Shown: one piece after another, positions 9,301-18,869 of the stretch
How the letters are laid out: the number at the start of each line of letters is the position of its first letter
Numbering within the stretch: the stretch's first letter is position 1
Assembly (NCBI GenBank): GCA_963575745.1
Contig: CAUYUJ010015298.1
Location: forward strand, 89,290-153,289
DNA: 64,000 nucleotides
Direction: 5' to 3'
DNA from: Prorocentrum cordatum
Lineage: Eukaryota; Sar; Dinophyceae; Prorocentrales; Prorocentraceae
Translations under genes and position numbers: made by a program
Notes under the pieces: generated by a model
What the model was told of the DNA's origin: nothing
The model's database searches: none
Seen by the model: the letters and a program-made list of their open reading frames with translations, nothing else

Positions 9301-9981
9301 CATAAGTCTTGGCTTGCGGAGTCTATGTGCGGCTCCCTGATTAAGAACTGGAACGAGCTCACGACGATTTGCCCGACGATCAACGAATATACGCACGACG
9401 TCCAGCGAAAAGTCACCATTGCCGTTGCCAAAAATCAGGGACGTCCTTCGATGCCAGTCCTGCTCTTGCCAAGGATTCGGAAGTTCTGGAGTGAGGCCCC
9501 CGTAAGCCACGCCGATTTTATTTTTCGAGCCATTTTCCTCGCCGCTACCAAACAAGCCCCCTTCGTTGCCTCCTCTCTCCTCAAATCTGTTTGTAACGCG
9601 TGGCCCACGTCGGCCAGATTTCGGTCAGGGAACCGTTGTTGCGTCATGGGCTGCGGTGCCGCAGACTCCGACCACATAACGCATTACTTTCAATGTCCTG
9701 TGCTGCTGCCACTGCTTCCTAGTATCATCCCGTCGCTGCCGCCTGATTTTCTCGAGTGGAATGCTCTCGATCGATTGCTGTTGAGACCTCATATGCCGTC
9801 CAGCCGAGCCTTGCATGGTACCATTCTAATGCATGATCTTTTACTCACAACTTATAACGCCATCCGCTCACAGTCGTCTCAGGCAGGTCCTGTCAGGGTG
9901 GAGGCCTTGATGCGGGCGAGGGCCCGTGCAGTAGCCAAGCGCAAGAGGGCCATTCGCGAGCTGCTGAACCAAGGCACCTAG
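6331..9981 (+). CDS. LINE 1 ORF2 protein: APE-type endonuclease plus reverse transcriptase
   Basis: 1216 aa from the first ATG. The protein nicks target DNA and reverse-transcribes the LINE RNA in place (target-primed reverse transcription). Endonuclease (about 33-290): N42 in VSYNSAT, E78 in CQETHG, D189 and N191 in LAGDFNFVEE, D250 in RLDRIYTN, and D282-H283 in VSDHIPVF, so the catalytic set is complete. Reverse transcriptase (about 540-850): ACGPDGIPYSCWR, then motif A LLDLKAAFPSL (D680), motif B GIKQGRPLSGALFALAFD, and motif C FADD (D777, D778). Near the C-terminus CCVMGCGAADSDHITHYFQC is the Cys/His cluster found in many LINEs. There is no RNase H. All key residues are present and the frame is undisturbed for 3.65 kb, so the enzyme may be active. 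An upstream non-ATG extension to 6211 is open and would be used in a readthrough fusion. Confidence 0.93.
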   Translation: MGAHTQDPLDGRSPPPAPPPPSGAEESAAFIIRNKLSIVSYNSATLFGSARGSHARQSKKLAKTTQLINKYDIVLCQETHGSEGDLSSLERDFASHVHFGSFCSISSSGGCTISIRKSVMNWFEGQPEITHISGGRCFSARVTGAKGTMLIMNIHIEPLLPHQAKYDLMSRAARSIPSSNTCLSFLAGDFNFVEEDDVRIPLDGSEPTVGGTTLARHFGAVFPSFCEIAQTDCTHRTQVRNVVTSVARLDRIYTNAPAGEILDWHPKSGTIGLAHNIDEVSDHIPVFLLLSPGSSKSQSIPRWVSEHPEFGQVIESLIEEVGLDGSPFQQLRPLKDIFFAAREELTHRMFKGGVLTDKQKIAVCLKAMRALRAHSPGSSWSQSSSWVKKCMKAYPELARFIDSDSCSYYDYNAFHGHLNELSSAVILEDLAKLPSAEHGLQEVEQQRTRLHQRLKSWSPKRRRLNLSGISALDGSPLGSLEESAQALATHWGEVHSQGPGLHPKFQEILCELSEDIPRAAPGIEWEIDFGTFQGIVVSRRESACGPDGIPYSCWRHAGERAHQVIFEAYQALCAGASLPSGFNHGQTVFLPKDVLPNDHESIVRPSSQVRPITLSNTDNKLLASAICVPMGQQAVFSTDPMQKGFVKGRYLIDNILDIEGKFLEYACYNDCPFAGLFLLDLKAAFPSLSHRWILHVLQRMGIPDFILHAVGQLYSDLYSFIIFAGKRFPGYRITRGIKQGRPLSGALFALAFDPVLRKLERILTRLPTPTSPFAFADDVGAAMADLRQSLPAMMKHFLRSSIVTGLLPNLKKCAIVLAVEFDRTELNKEFKKWGINIKSFQVGTHGKYLGVMIGPTGPAASWHLVLVKFLSRIGHIKTLKLGLVQNIYAYNSLAFSILTYLVQVLPVRPEVIRAETNALQRLTMGPRHAIPTLALKNSLDFGFPVEPRNLQATNKAAMFRIALQSSAFARVKERLHFLEHEDVERLAVVRHKSWLAESMCGSLIKNWNELTTICPTINEYTHDVQRKVTIAVAKNQGRPSMPVLLLPRIRKFWSEAPVSHADFIFRAIFLAATKQAPFVASSLLKSVCNAWPTSARFRSGNRCCVMGCGAADSDHITHYFQCPVLLPLLPSIIPSLPPDFLEWNALDRLLLRPHMPSSRALHGTILMHDLLLTTYNAIRSQSSQAGPVRVEALMRARARAVAKRKRAIRELLNQGT

Positions 9982-9998
9982 CCCCCTATGGAGCCTGA

Positions 9999-10019
9999 CA
10001 TCATTTTCCCCCACCTCCT
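9999..10019 (+). repeat. Target-site duplication, right copy (21 bp)
   Basis: Perfect repeat of 5025-5045, directly after the 17-nt 3' sequence of LINE 1. Downstream the (TCC)n tract resumes. Confidence 0.9.
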
Positions 10020-11030
10020 TCTCCTCCTCCTCCTCCTCCACCTCCTTCTCCTCCTGCCCTTCCTCTTCCTCCTAATCCTCTTCCTCATCCTCCTTCTCCT
10101 CCTCCTCCTCCTCATCATCATCATCATCCCCCCTCCTCCTCCTTTTTGGTGTTCCTCGTCCTCCTCCCCCTCCTCCTCAACCTCCACCGCCTCCTCCTCC
10201 TCCTCCTCCTCATCCTCACTTCCTCCTTCTCCTCGTCCTCGTCCTCCCTCCTCCTTCTCCTCCTTCCTCCTTCTTCTCCTCCCTCTCATCATCCTCCTCC
10301 CCCCTCCCCGCCCCTCCTCCTTCCCTCTGCCTCCCCTCCTCTCCTCCTCCTCCTCCTCCCCCCCTCCCCTTCTCTCTCTCTTCTCTCTCTCTCTCTCTCT
10401 CTCATCTCTATCTCTCTCTCTCTCTCTTCTCTCCTCTCATTGCCTCCTCCTCTCTTCCTCCTTTTTGTCCTCCTGGTTTCGCCTTCTCCTCCCCCTCCTC
10501 CTCATCCCCTCCTCTTCCTCCTCCTCCTCCTCCCCCCTTCCCTCCTCCCTCCTCCTCTCCTCTCCTCCTCCTCCTTCTCCCCTCCTCCTCCGCCCCCCTC
10601 CTCCTCTTCTGCTGTCATTATCCTCCTCCTCCTCTTCCTCCTTCTTGTCCTCCCCTCCTCCTTTTCTCCACCTCCTCCTCATCCTCCTGTCCTCTGTCTT
10701 CTCGTCCTCCCTCCTCCTCCTCCTCCGCCTCCCCTCCTCCTCCTCCTCCTCCTTCCTCCGCCTCCTCCACCCTCCCTCCCTCTCCCTCCTCCCTTCCTCC
10801 CTCCTCCCTCCTCCCTCCTCCTCACTCCCACTCCCTCACTCCTCCTCCTCCCTCCTCCCCTCCTCCTCCTCCTTTTTCCCCTGTTCCCTCCTCCCCTCCT
10901 CCTCCTCCCCTCCTCCTCCTCCTCCTCCTCCTCCTCCTGCTCCTCTTCCTCCTCCTGTCTTCCCCTCCTCCTCCGCCAACTCCTCCTTCTCCTCCTCCTC
11001 CTCCTCCCCCACCTTCTCCCCCCCCTCCCC
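10020..11030 (+). repeat. (TCC)n tract, right flank of LINE 1
   Basis: About 1 kb of imperfect TCC/CTC repeat on the + strand, with a short (CT)n run at about 10370-10435. The first 60 bp match 28120-28175. Long poly-Ser/Leu/Pro frames through it are artefacts. Confidence 0.9.
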
Positions 11031-11500
11031 CTTGAACGCCGACGGCGACCACGCCCTTCTCCGCTGCGCTGCGCTGCTCGCGGCGGCTGCAGGGGTGGCC
11101 CGTCGCCGCGGCGGCCTCTGTCTGCAGCGGCCCCTCGCCGGAAACAGCGCGGACAGCGAGGCGATGGGACAGACGAGGTCCTCCCGAAGCATGAGGGGGA
11201 GGAGGAGGAGAAAGTGGAGGAGGAGGAGGAGGAGGGAGGAGGAGGAGGAGGAGGAGGAGGAGGAGGAGGAGGAGGCGGAGGAGGAGGCGTTGCCCTAATC
11301 GAACGGGGCGCGGCGCCCCCCCACCGCGGCCGCGCGCCCCGCCAGGGCGACCCCGCGCGTCCGCCGCGCGATAGGCGGACCGCCTCGCCCGCAGGGCCTG
11401 CCCCCAACGGGGCTGCAGAGGGGCAGCCGACGCCAGGCCGAGGGCCGTGGCCCGAGGCCGCACGGCCTCCGCCAGGCCGAGCCCGCCTGGCACCGCAGGT
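11031..11500. other. CpG-rich stretch with a (GGA)n tract
   Basis: GC-rich unique DNA (11031-11190), then a (GGA)n tract (about 11190-11285), then more GC-rich DNA leading into LINE element 2. The 1-kb (TCC)n tract upstream and the (GGA)n tract here are complementary and could pair as a long hairpin. No gene is seen. Confidence 0.5.
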
Positions 11501-11580
11501 TGAGAAGGCTACGTGCTGCTGACCGCACGGTGCTACGTGTACGTGCAGCTGCCGAGCGTCTTCGGCAGCATCATTCAGCC

Positions 11581-13314
11581 ATGGGAGGTTGGAAATGTTC
11601 GAAGTGCAGCACCACCAATGGAAGTTATTTCTGGCATTGTAAGCAGTGCGGCACCGCTTATCAGCAGAATGGTGCTAAGAGAACGACATCACGTGGGAAG
11701 TCCAAGCAGGATGCTCGAGACAGATCGGCAAGCCGCAAGAGAAGAGAAGGTCCTTTTCGTAACGTCATCACTGAAATAGGGCCGATGCATCCAAATCTTG
11801 CCAGGGTTGCCGAATCGTGGACCCCACCGCCGCCGCCCGAGGAAAAAGAAAGAGTTAAGGAGTACAAACAGAAGCAGTGGAAGAGAATATACCAATTGGC
11901 GGAGCTAATCATTTCTCTCAAGGCCGCAGGCAAGTCAGCCGCCATCGAGACCACGGAGGTCTCTGTTTTGAAGGCAGCCATATTGCAGCTTTTGCCTCAG
12001 GCCGAGCAGCAGAAGTCAATCAGTAAGAGAGCAGAGATATTGAAGGATAAGATACAAAGAGTTGAGAAGCAGCTTGGTGAGTTAGTAAATGAAAGAGATG
12101 ACTTGCACAAACAATACAATGTGGCGAAAGAGCAGCTCAGTGCATTTGATCAGGACCAGCACAAGCATCTCTCGGCCGACATGGGTTCTCATATGCAAGT
12201 TGATCAAGTCAATGTGCCTGCTCGGCCGCCACCGCCACCACCTCAGGCGCCGCAGCGCAGGAGTGACCAGGGGACAGCGGCTGGTGTGGCCCGCCCCCCA
12301 CCCCCGCCCCCCCCCCCTCCCTCGGAGGGGTTGGGCAAGGGTAAAATCAATGCATTGTCGCAGATCACCGCCTCGCTGCAACAGATATTGGATCAGCAGA
12401 AAAGTCAAGCAGCTCAGATCCATGCACAACAGCAGGAGTCTCAAATGCAGGCTATGAAGCTGCAATTTCTATTTGCACAGTTTGGCGCTTCGAATGGGCA
12501 GATTGAGATCCCTCAGACCCAGGCATCGCCGAACGAACATCAACGAGCTGCTCCAATACATCAATCGCAGCCACAGACGATACCGTCGCAGACACAGATG
12601 CCGACGCCTGTGGCTACATCAGCCCCTAGGCCTCCCATGCCCATTCCGTCTCAGTCACAGATGCCAAAGGATGTTGCTGCGGCTGCAGCTCAGCAGTGCC
12701 CTGTTTCGGAGACATCTGCCACGGACACCTTCGACGCTGGCGATTACTACGCCAAGATGCAGGAGGAGCAGCACCGCAGAGATCAGCAAGACTTTGTCGA
12801 AACCCAAGCTGAGGATGATCAGAGGCGTATTAATGAAGAAGCAGAGGAACTTTTTTGCGATGGATACCATGCGGAGTTCAACTTCAGTGAGGAGGCGGAG
12901 TTCCATCGCCAGTTCGAAGTTGATCAGCAAGCGAGGGCAGCAGCGCAGTTTGAAGAGGAGCAACGCAACATCAATGAGGAAGCTGCTGCTAAGTTGGAGG
13001 GTGTTCCTCCCCCTCCACCGCCGCCCCCATGTGCGCAGCCGACGGCATCTCCTTCACACTGGCACTCATCCTCATCATGCGGCATCCCTGGCACATCACA
13101 GCCTTGTGGCCCCCAAGTTGTACCACAGCAATTTGACCTGACCGCGCAGGATGCCAAGACGGAGGAGCGCAAGGGCTCTTCCACTCGTAGCAGGTCAGAT
13201 GGAGGCCGTGCCGAACGCCTTCGTCGTGGCAAACCTGACGACCTTGGCAACTCAGAGGAGGTACGTCGGGAGGCAGGTTTTCACATCCCAGGCGTGGCGC
13301 CCGGAGGAGGCTAG
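11581..13314 (+). CDS. LINE 2 ORF1 protein: RanBP2-type zinc finger plus coiled coil
   Basis: 577 aa. The N-terminus carries a textbook RanBP2-type zinc finger: W4-x-C6-x2-C9-x3-N13-x6-C20-x2-C23. In other proteins such fingers bind single-stranded RNA or ubiquitin; here RNA packaging for the LINE is inferred from position. A basic stretch (residues 30-55) follows. Residues about 140-200 form a strongly heptad-like coiled coil (KRAEILKDKIQRVEKQLGEL). Two poly-Pro runs (about 215-250), a Gln-rich segment, an acidic Glu/Gln-rich region (about 395-475) and another poly-Pro run complete it. I chose the ATG at 11581 because it places the finger at the extreme N-terminus; the frame is open upstream to about 11500. 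This could be called a host RNA-binding protein, but the retroelement enzymes directly downstream argue for ORF1. Confidence 0.75.
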   Translation: MGGWKCSKCSTTNGSYFWHCKQCGTAYQQNGAKRTTSRGKSKQDARDRSASRKRREGPFRNVITEIGPMHPNLARVAESWTPPPPPEEKERVKEYKQKQWKRIYQLAELIISLKAAGKSAAIETTEVSVLKAAILQLLPQAEQQKSISKRAEILKDKIQRVEKQLGELVNERDDLHKQYNVAKEQLSAFDQDQHKHLSADMGSHMQVDQVNVPARPPPPPPQAPQRRSDQGTAAGVARPPPPPPPPPSEGLGKGKINALSQITASLQQILDQQKSQAAQIHAQQQESQMQAMKLQFLFAQFGASNGQIEIPQTQASPNEHQRAAPIHQSQPQTIPSQTQMPTPVATSAPRPPMPIPSQSQMPKDVAAAAAQQCPVSETSATDTFDAGDYYAKMQEEQHRRDQQDFVETQAEDDQRRINEEAEELFCDGYHAEFNFSEEAEFHRQFEVDQQARAAAQFEEEQRNINEEAAAKLEGVPPPPPPPPCAQPTASPSHWHSSSSCGIPGTSQPCGPQVVPQQFDLTAQDAKTEERKGSSTRSRSDGGRAERLRRGKPDDLGNSEEVRREAGFHIPGVAPGGG

Positions 13315-13334
13315 CGCCAGCTGGGTCTCCAGAG

Positions 13335-15017
13335 GTGCAGCATCAGCGCGCTGTGCACTTTGCCCCAGCGCTGGAGTTGCACACCTACATCGACGAGATT
13401 GGGGACTCCGTCGGTGAGAATTCAAGAAGGTCACACCTACATGAAGCAGCGGGTGTAGGTGTGAGTATTGACCGCTCTAGTCAATCAGGCATGCTTAGTT
13501 TTGAATTTACTCATGAGCCTAGCGGCACGCACTGCTCAGCGTACCAAGCTCCTCAAAGGGGCGCCAGGGGGTACCGACCGTCGGCTTCGGCCTTCGGCGC
13601 GCACTGCCCAGCGCCCCCATCGAGGCAGCGCATGTGCGCCAGAGGGTACCGTCCGCCAGGCAGTCGACGGCATCGCCAAGAGGCTTTGGGGTGCCCGCCC
13701 ACGTTGCAGTCGTCTTCTCCAGCGCCATCGGGCGGAGCGAGAGGAGCATTCACGGTCGACATCTACAAGTGCATGTTCGGCCGCAACGAGAATTCATTGA
13801 ATTTATTTCAGATAGGCGATTTGGCAAGGGTTAGTGTTGCGGCCTCACAGCACCATGCTGGCATGGAGATCGACAGCCCCAGCGCGCACGTTGATCATGC
13901 AGTTTCGCAGCCAGCTACGGCAGCAAATTGTCACGTTAAGCATGTCCCTACATTACCAGAGTTGTTTGATCAGGTACAGTGGCGGTTACAGCTCTCGTGG
14001 GACTACCGTGGTATGCTATTGCATCCGTTTGCTGACTTGGCCCTGCGTACGCACCCTCCCCGTCCAAGCACGGGCCAGGCCACACACCATGTTTATACAG
14101 ACGCATCTCTGTACTCCAAGTCTCCCGAGCTGGCGGCGTTCGCGCTGGCCCACGTCATGCAGGACTCCACGGGGTTTGCGTGCCAGGGCTATGTGGCGGC
14201 ACGAGCGGCGACATCTCACCCCTTCGACAACATGGCCGAGCAGACCCACAGCACCGAGGTTGAACTTTTGGGCGTTGTCTGGGCGGCTATCTTTTCTCTT
14301 CAGTTGCCCTTCGATTAGCAGGTGTACATCATCTGCGACAATATGGCGGCGGTCGACAAGGCTTTGAGTCGGGTGCGCTTTGTTTCTGAGTTGGACAAGA
14401 TGGTGGCCACTGTTCTCAGAGATGTGCAGCGTGTGCGTCCGATATCAGTGGCGCAGGAACCAGGTCACCAGGACTACCCATGGAACGAATCAGTCGACTC
14501 GATATCCAGGCACTTTACTAAATAATCCAATGTGCCACCAGATCTACCGCAGGTTCCACTTCAAGCACTGATGTATACGGTAGATGAAGAGTGGCAGTTT
14601 ACAAGGTTTTTAAATCCGACGACATCACCATATCCGTGCTTCTTGGAAGATGGTTTTCACTTCGAGGTGCCCAAACAGAAGGTACTGCAGTACGATGATC
14701 AGGGAGAAGGCGAAATGGCAGTCCTGCGCGCACCTACTCGTATTAACTATAAGATTGCGACCTTCAACAATGTTACGATATGCTCTGGTGATGATAATGA
14801 AGGTCCCGACAAATCGGTCCACAACTTTGCCCGACACGAGGAGCGCAGAGCCCGTGCAAGACATCTTCGGCTACAGCTCAAAGGTGATTCTGTGTTACTG
14901 GCTGGCATCCAAGAGACATCACATCCTGCTGGTAAGTTCGAGTCCGATGGCTTCCTGGTCGTCAACTCAGGCTCGGATTCCAAAAGGGCTTGGGTGTACG
15001 CTCTTGGTCAACCTTGA
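13335..15017 (+). pseudogene. LINE 2 ORF2, 5' part: RNase H domain and start of endonuclease, with two stops
   Basis: One frame runs from 13335 to 15017, interrupted by TAG at 14316-14318 and TAA at 14523-14525. About 250 residues of unassigned sequence come first. Then an RNase H domain: VYTDAS (D at 14100), STEVELLGVVWA (E around 14256-14262), VYIICDNMAAV (D at 14337) and VAQEPGHQDYPWNESVDSIS as the final His/Asp motif. The TAG lies inside the domain, between the second and third acidic motifs. After a linker comes the start of an APE-type endonuclease: YKIATFNNVTI and LLAGIQETSH (catalytic N and E). The frame stops at 15017; homology continues in the next frame from the AAAA at 14981-14984, so one base was probably gained there. 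RNase H ahead of the endonuclease is the reverse of the usual EN-RT-RNase H order. Confidence 0.75.
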
Positions 15018-18000
15018 GCTTGGTTATGCACGCGGGAAGAAGGGACCACTAAAGTTGTTGCCCAAGCATGTCCACGTTATACATGCAGTAGAAAGATATC
15101 TTCTTGTGCGGATGCAGGCGCCCATGATGGTGCACACAGTGGCAGTCATCCATGCTCCTCATCACAAACGAGGGACCATGGACCCGCCTCAGCATGTTCG
15201 CAAATGGTGGCAAGATGTACGAGCTGTTTTGGACCAACACCCACCGACTATTATTATGGCAGATGCGAACGCACGTATGGGCAGCGAGGTCACAGATGTT
15301 TCAGGAAGCATCGGGCCTACTGATTCACTAGACTTCAACGGATTCGAGCTCCAGAAGATTTCCAATCAGTACAGCATGAAGATCACGAACACGTTCCTCC
15401 CTCATGCGCATCCTGAAACTTTTCGTGCCAAGTGTGGTACACTACATCGGCTGGATTACATCTTGTTGCAGGACAGCATCCGTGCTTGTGCGAAGACCTG
15501 CTACGTGATGACCGACTTGGACCTTGGTGACAAATCCCCTGACCACTGGCCAGTTGTTGTCACCATTGAGGCTGCAAAATATTACACGACACCCGAGGCA
15601 GGGAGAAAGAGGCTCGACAGGCAGAAATTGGCGGATCCTATCAGACAGAACAAAATCCGACAAGCTCTTTTAGAGATGCCAGTGCCGCCGTGGGCTACGG
15701 ACATCAACCAGCAGGTTGACGACTTCAATTGCGAAATCAACCAGCTCACAGCCGAGTTATTTGCCGAGGACCGTTTCTCCCCGAGGAAGCCCTACATCAA
15801 GACAGGCACTATGGCGCTTATCAGGCTTCGCAGGTATGTACGGCGTGCACAGCAAGCGGTCTTCAGGCATTCGTGGGAACCTATTTTTCTATTGGCCAGG
15901 CTTCTGTCAAGGCAACTGGACACATTCACATGCGCAAGTCGGGGCCCTGATCTGTCATCCCAGTGTCCTTGGGAAGGCCCTATGCGCCAGCTTGCCATGG
16001 CATGTGACTTATTTCAGGCCGAGGAGTTCACAATCGAGGAAATGCTTGCTGCTGCCAGATGCTTTATGGATGCAACTGCTGGTACACTTACTTGGTGTCT
16101 TAACAGGGGCAGAAAAGATTTTCTTACGCAGACTGCCAAGAAGATTGGCGCATTGGCAATACTACATGATGGACACCATGAATGGGTTTGGCTCCAGGGG
16201 TTACTGCGCTTCAATGGCAAGCAGGCTAGGCGATGCGACCACACTCTCCTTCCTCAGCGATTCAAGCAAGACGGTTCAGTCATCACTTCCGACCTGGCGT
16301 GGGCCGAGACCTTGAGGCGACACTTTGCCCAACTTGAGGACGGATACGAGTGTACTGCATCGGCTCTGCAAACTGAGTACAATCAGCTATCTCTGAACCA
16401 TACTCTCGGTTTCCCGCGGTCTATCTCTGCGATTCCGTCTCCGACATGGCTTGCCACCCGCACGCGGGGGGTTAAAGCCCACCGCGCACCTGGTCATGAT
16501 TTAGTCCAGAATGCTGTGCTCAAAGCTGCGCCTGAGGCTGTTCTGCCGCATATCCTGGCTATCACAGCTAGGACTGGACTTCTGGTGCAGGAGGCGGCTA
16601 TACATAAAGCAGGACTGGCATGCGGTCTCCACAAGGGCAAGAGTGGCAGGATGACGGCTCAGATGTACCGCTCGATCATGCTGAACTCGGACGTTATCAA
16701 GCATCACCATGCGTTCCTTCGAGCAGCCATGTCTGATTGCATCAAGATACTCATGGTGGACTCGCAGACTGGGGGTATCAAGGGACGTTGTGCTGGCATG
16801 GCTTCTCAGATGGTGCGAGTCTTCAGACATATTGCCAAGGCCAGGAAGTTTATTGCAATAGTCTTGTTCGTGGATTTGGTGGCCGCATTTCACTCACTGT
16901 TGCGACAGGCTGGGATCCCGCTCAAGGGGACCGAGAAGTACATCAACCAAGTCCTAGACAATGCCCCTGCGTTGGCGCACCCGCTGCTGGAGGTTGTTCT
17001 GGCGGCGCCAGTGTTGGTCGACTCCAGGGTTGACCAACATCTGGTTGCGCAAGTGATCGAGGCCCATCGGCTCACCCACTTCAGGGTGCCAGGGGATACG
17101 CAGTGGATTGTCTCGCAAAGGAGCTCTCGCGCTGGGAATCCCCTGGCAGACTTCTTCTTCAATGTCGTTTACGCCCGACCACTGAGAGGAATAAGATTTG
17201 ATATGCAGCAGGCGGGCATTGCCATGGACCTCAAAGATTGTATTGATGCTTCCGAACAGGTATTCTCCCAGGGCCTCACAGTGGAGAGCGACACGTTCAC
17301 TGATTCCACCTTCGTTGATGACTCAGGTTTCTGTTCCCCATGCTACGATCCCACAGCAGTACGTGATCAAGTATCGTTGCTCGGCAGGATTGTGAGGAAG
17401 CACATGCTAGGATCAGGCTTTCAATTTCACTTCGGGAAGGGCAAGACGGCCGCGGTCATCTCCTACAATGGCGAGGGGGCCCTGCACGCGAAGCGGACCA
17501 TGGCCAAGTTCTCAGCCATTGCGTTAGATAGCACATCGAACGATCGCATCGTGCTTGAGCAGGCTTACAAGCATGTAGGTGGTATCTACACTGGCGATGG
17601 GAGCACAGGTCAGGAGGTTGCCAGGAGGAAGAACAAGCACTCTACGGCGCTGAGGCCCTCAAGGGCATCTGTTATCAAGTACGAGATTGCCATGAAGGAC
17701 GAGCTCAAGTATATCGATGCGCTGTGCAGCACTCATTTGTTCTTTCAGGCTGAGACATGGGACAATATTTCGGCTTCTTGCACGACCAAGTTGAACCACG
17801 CGCTGCTATCAGGGTACCGAGTGGGCACCAGGAAACTGCACAGCCTGCTCACTGTTGGTCGTACCACAGATTCAGAAGTATTGGTAATCGCTAACAGGAT
17901 GGAATTGTGTGACGTTTTGCGCTTCAGAAGGCTACGCTATGTGGCTCGGCTGGTGCATTCAGGATCTCCTACCTTGCGGCTGATCTTGGATGCTACGCTA

Positions 18001-18849
18001 GGTACTTCATCGTCATGGGCATCACTTGTAGTGGAGGATTTTCTTTGGCTCAAAAGGTATTGTCACGATGCTCCAGATGACTGCCCCAGGAATATTTCAG
18101 GCATTGCCTCTTGGATGAGATATGTTGCCAAGGATCTGAGAGTATTTCATAGGCACTTGCGCAGTGCCTGGATGAGTTTTTCTGCGCAGCGGATGGATCA
18201 GCACAGGGACTCCTTCATATTGCGGAAGATATTGTTGGTATACCCTGGGCTGATCCCAAGAGGCGATGATGGACACTCAGTAACAAGTTATTTCTGCTAT
18301 GAGTGCGATCAGGTGTTCCAAACAGTTGCTGGGTATCGAGGTCACTGGACTCGAGTGCACCAGCCAAAGGACATGGCGCAGTATTTTGCTGACGGTGTTG
18401 ATTGCCTCTGTTGCGGTGCCAGCTTCTCGGATCGATCAGGGTTGCTAAGGCATCTCAGGCGCCCAACGGGAGCATGTCTTGGCCACATTATGGCATCCAC
18501 TGCTCCCCTGGACGACGAGGCAGTTGCAGCATGGCAGCGTTTGGACCAGCAGTCGGCTGTGGACAAACGCATTCGTGGGCTTCGGGCGACTGCGCCAACG
18601 CGACCAGCACTACCTGGCAAGAGACAGGCTGCTGTGGTTGACGAGCGCCCGATGCCCCCGTGTGTGGAATGCGTCTCAGTCCCAACGCTGCCACCAGCAC
18701 CTGCGGAGCGTGCCAATCGGCAATCCTATGTGTTGCATCTTGGCTGGGGTCCCAGAGATGATGACGACTTCAGCAGTATTATGGGCTGTGCCACTGTTTT
18801 TTTTTCAACTGTGCTGTTTTATATATCGATTGCAGAGAACCATCAATGA
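14985..18849 (+). CDS. LINE 2 ORF2, 3' part: endonuclease remainder, reverse transcriptase, zinc fingers
   Basis: Continuation of the previous entry in the next frame, open for 3.86 kb. Endonuclease: PTIIMADANARMGS (D-x-N), LHRLDYILL and DKSPDHWPVVVTI (final D-H). Reverse transcriptase: motif A VLFVDLVAAFHSL (D at 16873), motif B SSRAGNPLADFFFNVVYA, motif C STFVDDSGFC (aspartates at 17317 and 17320). At 18295-18477 are two Cys/His fingers, C-x2-C-x12-H-x4-H and C-x2-C-x12-H-x7-C. The last 120 residues are unassigned. All catalytic residues seen here are intact, so the element decayed only recently or the breaks upstream are sequence errors. The start given is where homology enters this frame, not a start codon. 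Confidence 0.85.
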
Positions 18850-18869
18850 CTTCGAAGCTGGAGGATTAA

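Larger units (their letters stand above)
5046..9998 (+). mobile_element. Full-length LINE (element 1) with spliced-leader 5' end
   Basis: A 4.95-kb non-LTR retrotransposon with precise ends, bounded by a perfect 21-bp duplication. Order: spliced leader and three relicts (5045-5111), 157-nt leader without ATG, ORF1 (5269-6210), in-frame UAG, ORF2 (6331-9981), and only 17 nt of 3' sequence. There is no poly(A) or other 3' tail. Both reading frames are undamaged and the duplication is perfect, so the insertion is probably recent. The target was a (TCC)n tract. An insertion-free paralogue at 27.8-28.2 kb confirms the ends. Confidence 0.93.

Noticed and set aside
10020-11298. Long Ser/Leu/Pro-rich ORFs over the TCC tract
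   Set aside because: All three frames of (TCC)n are free of stops. Similar frames occur over every TCC/GGA tract in the window.
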